A DNA stretch of 30,724 nucleotides, taken from a virus. The notes beneath the pieces were generated by a model. The model worked only from the letters and a program-made list of their open reading frames with translations, searched no databases and had not been told where the DNA came from. The stretch covers positions 1 to 30,724 of IMG/VR virus record IMGVR_UViG_3300035670_000934; one strand, 5' to 3'. The position numbers and the translations under genes were made by a program. Positions 21,448-29,658 of the stretch are shown piece by piece. Positions within the stretch are counted from its first letter, which is position 1; every line of letters starts with the position of its first letter.

Positions 21448-21858
21448 TTAGCTCCAGACAGGATTGCGGCCGTTGATGTCAGTCGGTGTAGCGGTGACCT
21501 TGATTCGCTGGGCATCTCGCAGGGCTTGCGATTCGTCCACGCTCACGACGAAGTCGCCATCGACTCCATAGCCCGCCGTCTTGTCCCGTGTACGGAAGGC
21601 AATGGCCGTGCCGCCCCAGGCCGCAGCGCGGACCGCGGCAATGAACGCATTCGTGTCTTGGTTGTTAATCTCGAATTCCAGACTGAACTTGGCGCCGGCA
21701 GGAGCGGTGATATCGATGTAGGTGCTGCGGTCGCTCACATCCGCTTCCATCGTTTCGATCTTGTACGACACGTCGCGAGCAATTGTCAGCTCCGTCGACG
21801 CCGTGCTGCCGGCGGTGCCCCAGTACAGCTTGCCTTCCAGACCCATGCGTTTGGCCAT
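21448..21858 (-). CDS. Major tail tube protein
   Basis: The protein is 136 aa from ATG 21858. It opens MAKRMGLEGKLYWGTAGSTA and continues with alternating strands and one helix (NQDTNAFIAAVRAAAWGG). Its ending includes VVSVDESQALRDAQRIKVTATPT. Size, fold pattern and position (after the tail completion genes, two genes before the tape measure) match siphophage tail tube proteins. The tube's inner ring would be built from hexamers of this protein. Confidence 0.7.
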   Translation of the reverse strand: MAKRMGLEGKLYWGTAGSTASTELTIARDVSYKIETMEADVSDRSTYIDITAPAGAKFSLEFEINNQDTNAFIAAVRAAAWGGTAIAFRTRDKTAGYGVDGDFVVSVDESQALRDAQRIKVTATPTDINGRNPVWS

Positions 21859-21870
21859 AGTTGTTTTTCC

Positions 21871-22263
21871 TTATTGCGTGATAGAGCCAGCAAAGTCGCC
21901 GGCGAAGTTATCGAGATCCCGTTCTAAAGCCGGCCCCATGAACGGTCGCTCTGGAAACGATTGACCCTTGTATGCCCCGCCAAACTCGTGAGCCTCTGCG
22001 GACACGCCGACCATTGAGGCGAGTGGACCGATGACCGCTCCATCCTTCGTCGCGCTGTACCGGATTGCCCGCCTGAGTTGACCTCGCTTTGTGTGCGGCG
22101 GATCGCCTGGTGACGATGGTTCTGCGGATCGCACGACGGACGACTGAGCATCTCGCATGATGCGAAACGCAGCTTTGGCAAAGACACGCCGAGCCGCTCG
22201 ATCAGCTGCTTCACGCACCCGACGAGAGTGGTCGACGATCTTGGTGATTGCGGCACTGAACAT
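21871..22263 (-). CDS. HK97 gp10-like tail completion protein
   Basis: The protein is 130 aa from ATG 22263, coupled to the previous stop as TGATG; the frame to 22344 is a shadow. The N-terminal half is a long basic helix (ITKIVDHSRRVREAADRAAR). The C-terminal half has the features seen in gp10-like head-tail proteins: PPHTKRGQLRRAI, AEAHEFGGAYKG and FPERPFMGPALE. These proteins close the neck between the head and tail. Confidence 0.65.
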   Translation of the reverse strand: MFSAAITKIVDHSRRVREAADRAARRVFAKAAFRIMRDAQSSVVRSAEPSSPGDPPHTKRGQLRRAIRYSATKDGAVIGPLASMVGVSAEAHEFGGAYKGQSFPERPFMGPALERDLDNFAGDFAGSITQ

Positions 22264-22742
22264 CAAACGGTCCTCGTAGCCAGAAACGTCAACCGCACAA
22301 AACCAAAGAACTGCCGCATCTGCCGCAGGTGCTTTCGGCTCCACCCAAGTTTGATCTCCGTCTCCTGCCAGATGGACATATTGGTGTCGGTCAACCGATC
22401 GACCATGAAGAATTCCGCGATCGCTTGGACAAGGAGCTTCAACGCGTCGATCTCGTCCGGATCCACGCGGCCTGTTGTCGATTCCTGGTCCGCCGTCCCG
22501 AAGCGGTACCGCACGCCGATGTCGATCTCGCAGGAGTACTCGACCTCTCCGCGTGCCTCCAATGATGTGGCAGGTCCAGTCTGCAACGGCACCACATCGA
22601 CGTGCAGCGTGTTAAGATCTTCCAGTGCCTCATCCCATTCGGCGTATGACCGGACAGCCGGCACGGGTACACCACCGAACGAGACGCCGGCCACCAGGGC
22701 GTCCTTCACCGCGTCGGCAATGTCAATGTCTACAGCGGCCAT
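22263..22742 (-). CDS. Tail terminator-like protein
   Basis: The protein is 159 aa from ATG 22742. The pattern is a helix (DIADAVKDALVAGV), strands (TLHVDVVPLQTG, EYSCEIDIGVRYRF), a long helix (PDEIDALKLLVQAIAEFFM) and a final strand (FFGFVRLTFLATR). This resembles the alpha/beta fold of gpU-type tail terminators. Its position between connector and gp10-like genes agrees. The call is from fold pattern and order only. Confidence 0.6.
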   Translation of the reverse strand: MAAVDIDIADAVKDALVAGVSFGGVPVPAVRSYAEWDEALEDLNTLHVDVVPLQTGPATSLEARGEVEYSCEIDIGVRYRFGTADQESTTGRVDPDEIDALKLLVQAIAEFFMVDRLTDTNMSIWQETEIKLGWSRKHLRQMRQFFGFVRLTFLATRTV

Positions 22743-22743
22743 C

Positions 22744-23115
22744 TCACGCTACTTTCTTCGTGTGGATCACGAGGAGAAGACCGTCGCTGTCGAGCGGGTC
22801 AAACTCCCTTTTCTCTCCCAGTGGCATCACTTCGAAAGTACAGGCCACTCCGGCAATCGTCTCCGCGATCTGGTCTCCTGCCCGCGGTACGATCACGGAT
22901 CCGGAAAGCACCAGGTCGGCGGCATGCACCAGGTAGTCGCGACTCACCACCGAGGTGCTGAACCCTTCGGCATCGACGACGTCGTATTGCTGCATGGTCG
23001 CCGTGGCCGTGATACTGGCGGAATTGGCACCTCGGGTGTAGGTGGCCGACACACCCGCATGGTCCTTGAGTTGTCCACCGAGCCAGGCGGCGCCATCTTG
23101 CAGGATGTTCGTCAC
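22744..23115 (-). CDS. Head-tail connector protein (gpFII-like)
   Basis: The protein is 123 aa from GTG 23115, which overlaps the stop of the radical SAM gene as GTGA, so it is translationally coupled to that gene. Residues 1-25 are helical (MTNILQDGAAWLGGQL). The rest is strand-rich, with VVDAEGFSTSVVSRDYLVHA, VPRAGDQIAET and a final FDPLDSDGLLLVIHT. The layout fits the small beta-barrel connectors that join head to tail in lambda-like phages. Confidence 0.65.
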   Translation of the reverse strand: MTNILQDGAAWLGGQLKDHAGVSATYTRGANSASITATATMQQYDVVDAEGFSTSVVSRDYLVHAADLVLSGSVIVPRAGDQIAETIAGVACTFEVMPLGEKREFDPLDSDGLLLVIHTKKVA

Positions 23116-24695
23116 GTCACCACCTCCGCCTGTTTCTCCAGCGTGGCACGGTACCGTCTGGCTCGCTCCACGATCCGCTCGTCGTGTTGCTGGTACTTGT
23201 CCCAGCGATGCGAGCAGTGTTGGCAGACTTTTGGAGCCTGGTCCGTCATTTTCTTCCCGACAATCGCCGGCAGCTGCTCACGCCAGACGCGGGCCAGCTC
23301 GGCGAAGTCTGTGGTGAAGACGTTTCCTAGGCTGCCCTGTCCCTGCCAGTCGTAGCAGCACAGGTGGTGATTGCCATGGTTGTCCAGGATGAACTCGACA
23401 AACGGACGGAGGCACGGCTGTTGGCGATCGGCAGGTTCGAGTTGCACCAACCGATCGTCGAGCTGAGCGTCCTCGCAGTATCTGGCGTTGATACGTTTAG
23501 CTGCCAGCCGATCAACCCCGCGTTTGCTCTGCTCGTTGTAGCCGGAGATCACGATCTGCTCAAACTGGCGGTATTGCTCGCATTCCTCGGGAATCAGCAT
23601 CCCGTTCGTCCAGAGAATGAACCTGGCTTGCGGAACCTGGTCCTTGATCCTGGCCATCAGGCCGAACATGCGATCTGCCTGCAGCAACGGCTCGTTGTAG
23701 TAGATCCAGCCAATCAGGCCGTTGAATCCCAGATCCTGATACGCGCGCACAGCGCAACCCACGATCGTGTCATCATCCAGTTCGCGGGTCGTGTCGAGCC
23801 GGCCGTACCGCTCCGGGTGCAGATTCGGACACTTATGGTGCACGTGCCCCAGGTTGCACTTGCTCCCCAACTCAAACTCAAGCATCTGCACGATGGCCAA
23901 TGGTTTTGCGTCGCGCTCCAACCGCCAACGTGACGCGGTCGCTTCGTCCCCATCGAGGTTGGATCCAGGATCGTGCCAGTTTGGATAGCCGCGGCTGCCC
24001 TCGTAGTGAGTCAATCGCACGCGGCTCGTGATCCAGGTGTTCGACCTACAGCCTCGCTCCCAGAGTTCACGCGAGAGCAGCCAGTCCTCCGATTCTCTTT
24101 GATGCACCCAGGCCCCGTCGCTGCCGCGAATCGCTCGCTCCGGAAAGCGGAAGATCGTCTTGAGGGAACCATCCTCATTGGTCTCGTGCCAGATCGGATG
24201 GCGCAGGTCGGCCACCCAGCAGCCGGTGTTGTGCAGCAGCGGGCGATCAGGATAGCCGGCCATGACGTTGTTGAACGTCGGTGGTAAGTCTCTCAAGAGC
24301 TCCCGCACAGTGAATCGCCGGTAAGCACCACGCCATGGGTTGGCTGGATCCCCGACGCCGCTACTCGTTGTCCCCGACTCATCCTTGAGCCGGTTGTGGG
24401 CTGACACAAGAACTGCCTGGCGGTTGTCCATTTCATCGAGCAGGATATCCAGCCAATATTGTTCCGGATCCGGGCTGGTGTCGCCGTGGAGCATTGCGAA
24501 GTGACTGACTTTGCCATTTTCGTAGAGGTTGATCGCGTCAAGCCAGCAGAGATTGAAGTCCTCAGCTCCAGAGAAGCCGATGCCTCCATTGAAGGGATGC
24601 ACAATGTGTCTGGCTGTCGAGTTGATCACGCCGGTTGTGGTTCCCCAACAAAAGTGCTTCCCTGGAATCGCGAGGTAAACGTGATAGGTGTTCAT
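23112..24695 (-). CDS. Glycosyltransferase-like + radical SAM/SPASM fusion protein
   Basis: The protein is 527 aa. ATG 24695 was chosen; the longer frame to 24899 lies in the neighbour. Residues 1-245 look like a glycosyltransferase A-type fold, with HFAMLHGDTSPD (65-76, acidic metal site near Asp72), the YWLDILLDEMD helix and a Trp/Arg-rich second half. Residues 270-425 are a radical SAM barrel: LEFELGSKCNLGHVHHKCP at 272-290, IYYNEPLL at 331-338, LWTNGMLIP at 361-369. Residues 428-494 look like a SPASM end: Cys428, Cys446, Cys447, then Cys491-x2-Cys494. His284 and His287 replace the usual Cys of CX3CX2C, with Cys289 nearby. It lies between the decoration protein and the connector and is coupled to the connector start. 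It may modify a peptide or virion protein. Confidence 0.7.
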   Translation of the reverse strand: MNTYHVYLAIPGKHFCWGTTTGVINSTARHIVHPFNGGIGFSGAEDFNLCWLDAINLYENGKVSHFAMLHGDTSPDPEQYWLDILLDEMDNRQAVLVSAHNRLKDESGTTSSGVGDPANPWRGAYRRFTVRELLRDLPPTFNNVMAGYPDRPLLHNTGCWVADLRHPIWHETNEDGSLKTIFRFPERAIRGSDGAWVHQRESEDWLLSRELWERGCRSNTWITSRVRLTHYEGSRGYPNWHDPGSNLDGDEATASRWRLERDAKPLAIVQMLEFELGSKCNLGHVHHKCPNLHPERYGRLDTTRELDDDTIVGCAVRAYQDLGFNGLIGWIYYNEPLLQADRMFGLMARIKDQVPQARFILWTNGMLIPEECEQYRQFEQIVISGYNEQSKRGVDRLAAKRINARYCEDAQLDDRLVQLEPADRQQPCLRPFVEFILDNHGNHHLCCYDWQGQGSLGNVFTTDFAELARVWREQLPAIVGKKMTDQAPKVCQHCSHRWDKYQQHDERIVERARRYRATLEKQAEVVT

Positions 24696-24703
24696 GCATG
24701 GTT

Positions 24704-24737
24704 CCCAAAAGCCGGCCGGCGGGGAGGCTCTTTTGGG
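24704..24737 (-). promoter_or_regulatory. Hairpin over the radical SAM gene's start region
   Basis: On the minus strand CCCAAAA pairs with TTTTGGG, and after a GA bulge GCC pairs with GGC. The 3' arm carries the GGGA that would act as SD for ATG 24695, only 8 nt after the hairpin. Translation start could therefore be held back by this structure. Confidence 0.4.
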
Positions 24738-24748
24738 TAGCACTCCCC

Positions 24749-24775
24749 AACCGGCCAACCAAGCAAAAGCCGGTT
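24749..24775 (-). promoter_or_regulatory. Second intercistronic hairpin
   Basis: AACCGGC (24749-24755) and GCCGGTT (24769-24775) pair around a 13 nt loop, just after the decoration-protein stop at 24787. There is no U-run, so RNA processing or stabilisation is more likely than strong termination. Confidence 0.35.
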
Positions 24776-24786
24776 GACGCGCAAAT

Positions 24787-25470
24787 TCAAGCCAGGTCGA
24801 TAGCCGCGGTTGTCCCGACCCAGGAGTTGTATCCTTCGGAGATAAACGTATCGATGGTGTTGACTGCCGCCACGACCGCGTTATTGGCGCCAGCACCATT
24901 GATCTGTTTGCCGACCGGAGGATAGATCTTCAGCGTCTTGTCGGTGTTCTGGTTGACCACGACACACTTCATGCCTGGCACACAGCTGGGCAGGATGACG
25001 CCCTTCGAGTTGTCGGCATTCGCCACAACCGTCGTGCCGTATTCCAGTTGTGTGGCGGTCGCGATGTTACCACCGGCCGCGTCAGCCAGATGCGTTTCGA
25101 CGAGATCCGCCGGCTGCTTGTTGAGTCGCGTCCGGACATAGCTCGCCGTATTGGCCGCGGCCGCCACGGCGATGCCGGCAAATGTGCCCACGGCGTTGGT
25201 CGCGGCGCCACTGGCGGCGGTGCCAGTGACTGGGGTTCCGCCTCCGTCCCAGAACACCGGTTTCCCGACCGTGAAGACGTCGCTGGATTTCGGCAGGTCA
25301 AAGACCCCTTCAACGTCCAGCGTCCCAGCCGTATTGGCTGCGATGTCTCCCGAACAAACACCAATCAGACCGGGGGCGAATTCAACCACATCGCCGGCGG
25401 TCTTAGCACTCGTCGGCGTGTAGTCAACGACATCTCCGACAGCTCGCTTGATGGCTGCAGTTTGCGCCAT
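24787..25470 (-). CDS. DUF2190-like capsid decoration (cement) protein
   Basis: The protein is 227 aa from ATG 25470 with AAAGGA upstream. Residues 8-115 follow the DUF2190 pattern: VGDVVDYTPTSAKTAGDVVE, a short GVCSGDIAANTAGTLDVEGV, then VFTVGKPVFWD and GTFAGIAVAAA with a closing RTRLN. The remaining 110 residues are a beta-rich extension (VVNQNTDKTLKIYPPVGKQI) that resembles surface or glycan-binding domains. The expected place is beside the capsid gene, which holds here. It would stabilise or decorate the head. Confidence 0.65.
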   Translation of the reverse strand: MAQTAAIKRAVGDVVDYTPTSAKTAGDVVEFAPGLIGVCSGDIAANTAGTLDVEGVFDLPKSSDVFTVGKPVFWDGGGTPVTGTAASGAATNAVGTFAGIAVAAAANTASYVRTRLNKQPADLVETHLADAAGGNIATATQLEYGTTVVANADNSKGVILPSCVPGMKCVVVNQNTDKTLKIYPPVGKQINGAGANNAVVAAVNTIDTFISEGYNSWVGTTAAIDLA

Positions 25471-25482
25471 GGCTTATTCCTT

Positions 25483-25782
25483 TCAGTTTGGGTCAATCTC
25501 TCGTCTTTTGGGTCCCCGCTTGTTCTGCGGGCTCGATTTCTTTGTCAGGTGATCCGGGTGCTGTCGCATCGTCTCGAACGCATCCTGTCGCTCGGGTTCC
25601 TCGAGCTCCGGCACGCGGGGTGATTCCTCCCCAGCCAGGATCGCCACCGGAGTCGGCGGCAGCTCGATAGCCCAATGACGGGCGATCAGCTCGAGGCCCA
25701 CCTCATCGGTGACCTCATGCACTTCGTCCTGCAGGAACCTGGGGGTCCCTGCACCGAGATTCAACAGCACTTTGATTCGCAT
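25483..25782 (-). CDS. Small phage protein downstream of capsid
   Basis: The protein is 99 aa from ATG 25782; GTG 25785 is also in frame. AAGGTGAT is well placed for the ATG. The N-terminal half is a small fold (MRIKVLLNLGAGTP, VTDEVGLELIARHWAIELP), and the C-terminal half is charged and disordered, ending in Lys/Arg-rich sequence. It may be a head or head-tail accessory protein judging by position. No motif was recognised. Confidence 0.55.
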   Translation of the reverse strand: MRIKVLLNLGAGTPRFLQDEVHEVTDEVGLELIARHWAIELPPTPVAILAGEESPRVPELEEPERQDAFETMRQHPDHLTKKSSPQNKRGPKRREIDPN

Positions 25783-25823
25783 CACGGATCACCTTGGTTT
25801 ATCAGGCCGCGGCGGCCAGCAGC

Positions 25824-27929
25824 TTAGGCCTCGCCCTTGCTCTTGATTCCGCAAAGGTACTCGGCCTGGTCGCAGCCGAAGTCGTGGTAACCGCGGAATT
25901 GGATACCGAGCGTATTGAAGTCGGCGTCCGAGCTCTCGACGGTCGGCGTCTGCTGCCCGTTCAGGAAGCTGACCACCATTGCCGGCAGGATCCGCGGACT
26001 GCGGAGCAGATACCAGATCTTGGCACCGTAGCCGGTGAACGCACTGTCGCTGAGCCAAGCACTCTTGACCGGTCGATACAGCCCGGCGAAGACGTTGGCA
26101 TTTGGGACGGATACGGAGGTGGCGGCGCCTCCGGTGTTGACGTTACTGGACTGGTAGATCTGCTGGGCGATCCAGAACAGTTCTGGCGGTACCAGCAGGA
26201 TTTCCGGGCGCCCACCGAGTCGAACAGCCTCGCCGGCGACAGCGGTTGGCTTCAGCTTGTCGAAGGCCGCAATGCCTTCCTGCAAGCCCACACCGTCCAG
26301 GCCGAGGTTCGCCGTCGAGGTCGCGATGTAGTTGACTCGCGCGGCGGTGAAGAACGCCGAGTTGTTCATGAACGCCGCCCAGAAGATGTTGTTGAACTTC
26401 GTGGCAGCACCGGCACCGAGTCGCGTCCGCAGATCGTCGAAGGCACCCATGTCGTCATTGATGATGTCCTGACGATCCAGGCCCAACATCTTGGCATAGG
26501 TCTTCGCCTGTCGCGTGTAGGACTCCTCGCCCAGCGTCCCATGCTTGATCTCGCCGCCCTTGGGGAGTGCCTCGTACTCGAGGGCGTCCGTAAGCCGATA
26601 GCTGGTCATCGACTTGAAGTCGGGAACGGACTTGACCTGGGAAATCTCCCGCCAGGTCTGGTCCGATTCCTCGTACCCGGCCAGCAATTCCTTGCTCGCC
26701 ACGTTCGCCAGGATCCCCGGCAGGCTGATCGTGGAACCCGAGGCCTGCATGTGACGAGTGGCCCGTTCCGGGAACGCATATTCCAACACACTCCGCAGAT
26801 TGCCGATGGTGATCGACTCGCCACGCCCAGCCTGGTAGCCATTCTGAATGGCGGCCATCATCAACATTTGTTTGATGCCATAGTGTCGCATGCCGGCTTT
26901 GTCCACAGCGTCGAGTACCTGCTCCGGATAGTGCTTCTCGACGTTGGGCAGACTGGCGGCCAGGCACAGAGCGGCCTCAAACACACGGGCGTCAGGGGCG
27001 GGCTTGCTGCGCGTCACGAAAACCCCAGCCTGTGTCCGAGTGTCCCGCATCATTTCCAACTCGAAGCGGTCTGGAGTCTCGCCACTGTCAACAGCCGCCT
27101 GGGCTCGCTCCTCGATGTGATCGATGAGCTGCGGAAACTGCTTCATAAACGACGTTGAGACGGTGCTTATCTGCTTCCGGCGTTCCGCCTCCAATCGGTG
27201 GGCATTGGCGAGATTGGAAATGTCTCCATCCCCCACCGTGACTTTCGGGGCGGGCTTCTGCTGGGCACTGAACTGGGCCTGCAGAATCCCCTTCTGCTTG
27301 TCGGTGATCGTTTCCGGGTCGAACTCGTTGGCGATCAGCCATTTCGAGAATTCATCCATCTGAGGTTCTCCTGCGGCTGATGCCGCGATTGCGACGGAAT
27401 TGCCTTCGTCTGCTCCGTTGCTGACGAAAGCCAGACCGATCAGTTGACTCTTGCGAGCGATATAGGCAGGCCCGGTGATGGTCTGCCCGTTTACGATCTC
27501 CACCTTGCCGGCGGCCAGCAGGCGAAGGTTGCGCAGTTCGGCCTCCAGGGAGACTTGCCATTGGAAGCCGTTGGAGGCACTCAACGCGACCTCGTCGCGA
27601 TACTGTGTCGCCGCGGACAGCACGCCGGATACGGCGAGCGTTTTCTTGTCATTGACGACATCGGTCGCGTGTCCAACGCGATGCTTCTTGTCGTGGTCCA
27701 GGTTGGCGACCACGTTCCGGACTGTGGACATTCCGGAGAGATCGATCACGATGGGCGCGTCCAATGGAGGCTGCACCGTGTAGGACGGAACCTTGCCTCC
27801 GCTGTAGGCGGTAGCGGCAAATGTTGGAGCCTGCGGCTGTCCGTCGTCGCCTTTCGAGGCTGTCACGGTCAACTCGCCACCCAGGATCTGCACGCCCTTG
27901 AAGTACGCTTTCACACAATGGACTCTCAT
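25824..27929 (-). CDS. Prohead protease fused to Mu gpT-like major capsid protein
   Basis: The protein is 701 aa from ATG 27929, overlapping the portal stop (ATGA). Residues 1-185 resemble a HK97-type prohead protease. Candidate catalytic residues are His79 in NLDHD and Ser127 in WQVSLEA, with the expected order and spacing. Residues 187-330 are helical and likely act as scaffold (DEFSKWLIANEFDPET, ANAHRLEAERRKQ). The capsid domain (about 340-700) matches Mu gpT-like heads: FKSMTSYRLTDALEYEALPK, YAKMLGLDRQDIINDDMGAF, FNNIFWAAFMNN, LLVPPELFWIAQQIY and a late IWYLLRSPRILPAMVVSFLNG. Protease and scaffold would be cut away during head maturation. Separate genes are more usual for these activities. 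Confidence 0.85.
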   Translation of the reverse strand: MRVHCVKAYFKGVQILGGELTVTASKGDDGQPQAPTFAATAYSGGKVPSYTVQPPLDAPIVIDLSGMSTVRNVVANLDHDKKHRVGHATDVVNDKKTLAVSGVLSAATQYRDEVALSASNGFQWQVSLEAELRNLRLLAAGKVEIVNGQTITGPAYIARKSQLIGLAFVSNGADEGNSVAIAASAAGEPQMDEFSKWLIANEFDPETITDKQKGILQAQFSAQQKPAPKVTVGDGDISNLANAHRLEAERRKQISTVSTSFMKQFPQLIDHIEERAQAAVDSGETPDRFELEMMRDTRTQAGVFVTRSKPAPDARVFEAALCLAASLPNVEKHYPEQVLDAVDKAGMRHYGIKQMLMMAAIQNGYQAGRGESITIGNLRSVLEYAFPERATRHMQASGSTISLPGILANVASKELLAGYEESDQTWREISQVKSVPDFKSMTSYRLTDALEYEALPKGGEIKHGTLGEESYTRQAKTYAKMLGLDRQDIINDDMGAFDDLRTRLGAGAATKFNNIFWAAFMNNSAFFTAARVNYIATSTANLGLDGVGLQEGIAAFDKLKPTAVAGEAVRLGGRPEILLVPPELFWIAQQIYQSSNVNTGGAATSVSVPNANVFAGLYRPVKSAWLSDSAFTGYGAKIWYLLRSPRILPAMVVSFLNGQQTPTVESSDADFNTLGIQFRGYHDFGCDQAEYLCGIKSKGEA

Positions 27930-29422
27930 GCCACGGGCTCCTCGATTTCGGTGTCAATTTCGGCCGCGTCTTGGGGTGCCGTAGGTGCTGGTGGAGGCGG
28001 CGGAGCGGCCGCGGGGTAATGTGTCTTCAGCAGGATTTCCCGCATCTCATCCACAGTGACTCCGTAGTCTTCCGCCATGGCCTGCAACTCGTCCTCGTAG
28101 TCCATACCGAGTTCCGAGTAGGCCCGTCGCAGTGACTTCATGCCATTGCGTAGAGCCATATCAGTAGCTCGGCCTTCTCCCTCACTGTCGATAACGGGAT
28201 GAGCCGGCCAGTCCCATTGATGAGCCGGCGGGATGTCGCGGCGGTCGACCATAATCGTCCACTCGCGGAACCAGGCGGCAAACAGTGGATCGAGCACCAG
28301 GTCATTGCAGTCGACTCGCTCGACGTTGATCTCTGAGCGGTAGCACAGCGTATCGAGCTTTCCGGAAGCGAAGCTGTAGGTCGATGAATCGCAAGCCGCC
28401 GCGTTGTAGGGCATGCTGATCGGGCGCGCCTGTTCGCTGACCAGCGCTCGGTTGAAATCGTTGTACTGGGCGTTGGGGTGTTCGCCTCGCATCTGCGTAA
28501 CGTCCCAGCCGGTTGGCAGGGCCATGGCCATGCGACGTTGAATCTCAAAACTCGTGCCGGCGATGAGCGACTCGGGTTCCTCGTCACTGGCCGGAGACAG
28601 CTTGGAATGGATCAGTGCCGAGATACTGGCAGCCGTCTCGGCAGATGCCACGGTTGCCTCCCGGAACCTGCGCCCCATGGCACCGGTCGGGAGGGTCGGT
28701 GTCAATTCAGGTATTGAGCGGTGCTGCCCTGGCCGCTCGAGCTTGAACCAGTGCAGCATTTGGTCGGCAGGAACCTGAATCGGTTGCTGGTACAGATAGA
28801 GCCACGATGACCCTGGGTGGTACGGCAGAACATCGTACCAGATCGGATTATTCCACTCGTCGAACCGGATGCCGTCGATGTACCCTTTTTCCGCATAGGG
28901 TAGATAAGGTGTCTGACATTGCTCAGTTTCGATCAGCACCATGTCAAGCGTAACGGTGTGGCTGATGTTCGGATTGGTAACCAGTACCGCGAACGCCTCA
29001 CCGTCCTGAGTCCGGGCGTGGCTCATGCACCAGAGCTTGCGGCGGAGCTGCATGGCCTGGGACCACGCATACCACTCCCGCTCAACTAACTGATTGAACG
29101 CAGTGCTGCCGGTGAGCATCCGCAGGGTCGGCCCGACACCCACAATCATGTTTGTGTGCGTGCGAACGATCCCGGCGTAATAGCCGTTTGATCCATGCTC
29201 GTATCGGCTGTTGCGAACCAGTTTCTGCCGGACTTCCCGGCTATTCGCACTATCAGCATCGAACGCGTCTGCGTGCAGCCAGTGGCCGTCCAGGTCACTG
29301 CCAGAGCGTGCCGCGTCGTAACTGGCCCGGACGATATGTGCATCCACTTCACGTCGTCGAACACCGTTATTCGGCTTGGCGACGATCGGCTCTTTCGTCA
29401 GCGGGTGGATGCGACTGGTCAT
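27926..29422 (-). CDS. Portal protein, lambda gpB type
   Basis: The protein is 498 aa from ATG 29422, overlapping the gpW-like stop (ATGA). Family features are YYAGIVRTHTNMIVGVGPTL (81-100), a Trp-rich helix after it, VPADQMLHWFKLERPGQHR (218-236) and IPELTPTLPTGAMG. Further on are FEIQRRMAMALPTGWDV, YNDFNRALVSEQARPISMPY and DCNDLVLDPLFAAWFREW. The C-terminus has a Pro-rich linker (AAAPPPPPAPTAPQ) and an acidic end. The portal forms the dodecameric ring at the packaging vertex, works with the terminase and connects to the tail. Confidence 0.9.
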   Translation of the reverse strand: MTSRIHPLTKEPIVAKPNNGVRRREVDAHIVRASYDAARSGSDLDGHWLHADAFDADSANSREVRQKLVRNSRYEHGSNGYYAGIVRTHTNMIVGVGPTLRMLTGSTAFNQLVEREWYAWSQAMQLRRKLWCMSHARTQDGEAFAVLVTNPNISHTVTLDMVLIETEQCQTPYLPYAEKGYIDGIRFDEWNNPIWYDVLPYHPGSSWLYLYQQPIQVPADQMLHWFKLERPGQHRSIPELTPTLPTGAMGRRFREATVASAETAASISALIHSKLSPASDEEPESLIAGTSFEIQRRMAMALPTGWDVTQMRGEHPNAQYNDFNRALVSEQARPISMPYNAAACDSSTYSFASGKLDTLCYRSEINVERVDCNDLVLDPLFAAWFREWTIMVDRRDIPPAHQWDWPAHPVIDSEGEGRATDMALRNGMKSLRRAYSELGMDYEDELQAMAEDYGVTVDEMREILLKTHYPAAAPPPPPAPTAPQDAAEIDTEIEEPVA

Positions 29423-29619
29423 GGGTAAGTCGGCACAATCCTTTGCTTGCGAATCCCAAAACCTTCGCGAGTTGCGGCGGTTTGGCTTTTCGCGTATTCG
29501 TCGGCTGCGATTTGGTCGGCGATTGGATGTTGCTCGACTGATTGATTGCCGACCTGCACCCGCTTCGGACCACGAGCGTTCGCATCAATGGCGTCGGCGA
29601 TATTGTCGGGAGTTGTCAT
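29419..29619 (-). CDS. gpW-like head-tail joining protein
   Basis: The protein is 66 aa from ATG 29619; its stop overlaps the portal start. The size, a helical N-terminus, the central strand pair around GPKRVQVGNQSVEQH and a following helix (IADQIAADEYAKSQ) match lambda gpW. In lambda-like phages gpW lies directly before the portal gene, as here. It binds the portal ring after packaging. Confidence 0.65.
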   Translation of the reverse strand: MTTPDNIADAIDANARGPKRVQVGNQSVEQHPIADQIAADEYAKSQTAATREGFGIRKQRIVPTYP

Positions 29620-29658
29620 GTCCAGATTGGACAGACTCAGAACCGCCTTTTGCCAGGG

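Noticed and set aside
22228-23355. Plus-strand open frame of 375 codons across four late genes
   Set aside because: It crosses several well-supported minus-strand genes and shows no domain. It is a shadow.
24787-24899. N-terminal extension of the radical SAM protein to 24899
   Set aside because: The extension overlaps the decoration-protein gene, is low-complexity and crosses both hairpins. ATG 24695 begins the recognisable domain.
25794-27158. Long plus-strand open frame (454 codons) opposite the capsid gene
   Set aside because: It is antisense to a clear capsid gene, has no SD or family features, and arises from the GC-rich codon use of the true gene.
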